Assembly: GCA_964423225.1 (NCBI GenBank)
Contig: CAYREE010000142.1
Coordinates: 1 to 5,579 of the forward strand
Direction of reading: 5' to 3'
From: CAYREE01 sp964423225
Lineage (GTDB): Archaea > Altiarchaeota > Altiarchaeia > IMC4 > SCGC-AAA252-I15
Length of the DNA: 5,579 nt
Shown here: positions 4,589 to 5,579 of the stretch, piece after piece
Position numbering within the stretch: the stretch's first letter is position 1
Layout of the letters: every line of letters starts with the position of its first letter
Position numbers and translations under genes: made by a program
The notes under the pieces: generated by a model
What the model was told of the DNA's origin: nothing
What the model saw: only the letters and a program-made list of their open reading frames with translations
Database searches by the model: none

Positions 4589-5579
4589 ATGCCTATAGAC
4601 AAAACCATCCTCCAGCGCTTTACAGACCTAGTAAGAGAAGCAAAGGAGGTAAAACTAGAGGATGCTACAGCCGCACTAGGCGTCGAAGAAGACGTTCTCA
4701 TGCGTATGGCTGGAATTCTAAAAGACAATGATATCATTAAAATACACTACACGATAGTAGGAGACACCGTATTCAAGCCAGACGAACGAATAAACGTCAA
4801 GATAGAAGACGAACATATCGATGGTCTTGAAACAGATTTTAATTCTAAAAAAACTTCTAAAAAGAATCTGATAGACCTTATGCACGAAAAAGTCCTTGAA
4901 AGACGGAGAAAAAACAAGGGAAATAAAAAACAATCCGATGAAAAAGAGTCTAAACCACCCGAGGAAGTAAAGGAAAAAGTTGCGGAAGAGATCAATAAAC
5001 ACCGTGAAAAAGCGGAGGAATGGAAGAAGGTGGGTGGCGTAGACCCCTCAGACGAGATACCCGATGCTGAAGAAGTATTCGGAGACGAAGAGGAAGAAGA
5101 GTCAGAACCGAAAAAACAAAAACAGACAACACCCGATCCAAACAATCCAGACAAAGACGGAAAAGAAGACAAGATCAAGGAAGAGCTACTAAAAGCAAAA
5201 CAAAAAGAACTTGCAGAACAAGAAAAGAACATCCATGAAAAAGAAGAGTCCATAAAACAATGGGAACATGAACTAGACGAGAAATCAGAGAAAATCAACG
5301 AATCAGAAAAGAAGGTCAAGATACAAGAAAAAGAATTCGAAGACAGAGAGAAAAAAATCAAAGAAGATGAAGAGAATCTCAAGACTCGTGAAAAGGCGTT
5401 AGAAGACAAATCAGGCAAATTCAGTGATGAAGAAGACCATATAAAAGAAAGAGAACAGGAATTCGCTGAAAGAGACAGACAGATCAATGAGGCTCAGGAA
5501 AGCATAAATACTAGAGAACAGGAATTCACTGAAAAGGAAAAGAAGATACAAGAATCCATAGAAGGCGTTAATGCCCGTG
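4589..5579 (+). CDS. Winged-helix protein with charged linker and long coiled coil, 5' part
   Basis: An open frame of 330 whole codons runs off the right edge. Residues about 5-64 form a winged-helix domain: helices around LQRFTDLVREAKEV, LEDATAALGV and VLMRMAGILKDNDI, then a wing with IKIHYTIVGDTVFKP. This resembles the small wHTH found at the N-terminus of uncharacterised archaeal proteins with an I-x-HY-x3-G signature. Residues 95-195 are a highly charged, disordered linker with a five-Glu run near 167-171 and a Pro/Asn-rich patch (TTPDPNNPD). From L201 to the edge the chain is a regular heptad helix. There is no signal peptide or membrane segment in the visible part, so it is likely cytoplasmic; DNA binding, or use of the winged helix for protein contacts, are both possible. 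The start is the first ATG after the ferredoxin and gives a complete domain. The C-terminal part, which may define its function, is missing. Confidence 0.82.
   Translation, partial: MPIDKTILQRFTDLVREAKEVKLEDATAALGVEEDVLMRMAGILKDNDIIKIHYTIVGDTVFKPDERINVKIEDEHIDGLETDFNSKKTSKKNLIDLMHEKVLERRRKNKGNKKQSDEKESKPPEEVKEKVAEEINKHREKAEEWKKVGGVDPSDEIPDAEEVFGDEEEEESEPKKQKQTTPDPNNPDKDGKEDKIKEELLKAKQKELAEQEKNIHEKEESIKQWEHELDEKSEKINESEKKVKIQEKEFEDREKKIKEDEENLKTREKALEDKSGKFSDEEDHIKEREQEFAERDRQINEAQESINTREQEFTEKEKKIQESIEGVNAR
5189..5579 (+). repeat. Uninterrupted heptad coiled-coil repeat
   Basis: Hydrophobic residues fall exactly every seventh position at L201, L208, I215, I222, L229, I236, V243, F250, I257, L264, L271, F278, I285, F292, I299, I306, F313, I320 and V327: 18 heptads with no stutter. 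The position four residues after each is Glu in 12 of 18 heptads, and the one before it is often Arg, Lys or Gln. Two 63-base blocks (5441-5503 and 5504-5566) share an identical 15-base core, AGAGAACAGGAATTC, hinting at block duplication. Confidence 0.8.

Noticed and set aside
4747..5487. Long minus-strand open frame encoding a Ser/Phe-rich protein
   Set aside because: It lies antisense to the Lys/Glu-rich coiled coil; complements of GAA, GAG and AAG codons give runs of Ser, Phe and Leu. It has no start context, while the + strand frame has a recognisable domain and strict heptads.
1..5579. CRISPR array, tRNA, rRNA, insertion sequence or attachment site
   Set aside because: No regularly spaced identical repeats, cloverleaf-like sequence, transposase motif or flanking inverted repeats were seen on either strand by eye.

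Overview
The window reads as a piece of an archaeal chromosome. It is AT-rich. Intergenic gaps carry TATA-like boxes about 25-35 bases ahead of start codons, two genes have a GTGAT element that fits the archaeal ribosome-binding consensus (GGAGGTGATC), several genes look leaderless, and the last gene opens with an archaeal-type winged-helix domain. The small gene sizes and the stalked, cysteine-rich surface protein would suit a DPANN-type or other uncultivated archaeon, but that placement is inference; no marker gene fixes the lineage.

Layout, left to right: (1) the 3' end of an unrecognised + strand gene (1-245). (2) A convergent - strand gene (267-680) for a small membrane protein resembling the DUF457/YdjM predicted metal-dependent hydrolases. 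(3) A divergent + strand gene (737-1663) for a secreted or anchored protein with a signal peptide, a Glu/Asp/Pro-rich stalk containing a 17-residue tandem repeat, and an unrecognised globular domain with four Cys. (4) A + strand rhomboid intramembrane serine protease (1760-2395) with the Ser/His dyad and oxyanion-hole residues intact. (5) A - strand DUF2085 membrane protein (2392-3327) whose stop codon overlaps the rhomboid stop. (6) Only 14 bases from its start, a divergent + strand gene (3342-4301) for a membrane-anchored protein with a Thr-rich stalk and 18 Cys in nine pairs on a nearly fixed 26-residue period. (7) A single-cluster [4Fe-4S] ferredoxin (4343-4549). (8) The 5' part of a gene (4589 to beyond the end) for a winged-helix protein with a charged linker and a long, strictly periodic heptad coiled coil.

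Five of the eight genes encode membrane or exported proteins, so the left and middle of the window look like cell-envelope territory. The two stalked surface proteins flank the rhomboid/DUF2085 pair; a protease-substrate relation is possible but only a hypothesis. The ferredoxin and the coiled-coil protein are cytoplasmic and need not be functionally linked to the rest. No RNA gene, CRISPR array, insertion sequence or attachment site was seen. The longest gene-free stretch is 96 bases (1664-1759).

The most notable items are the 26-residue di-cysteine repeat array, the 18 uninterrupted heptads with one hydrophobic residue each behind a winged-helix domain, and the very tight convergent and divergent junctions around the DUF2085 gene.
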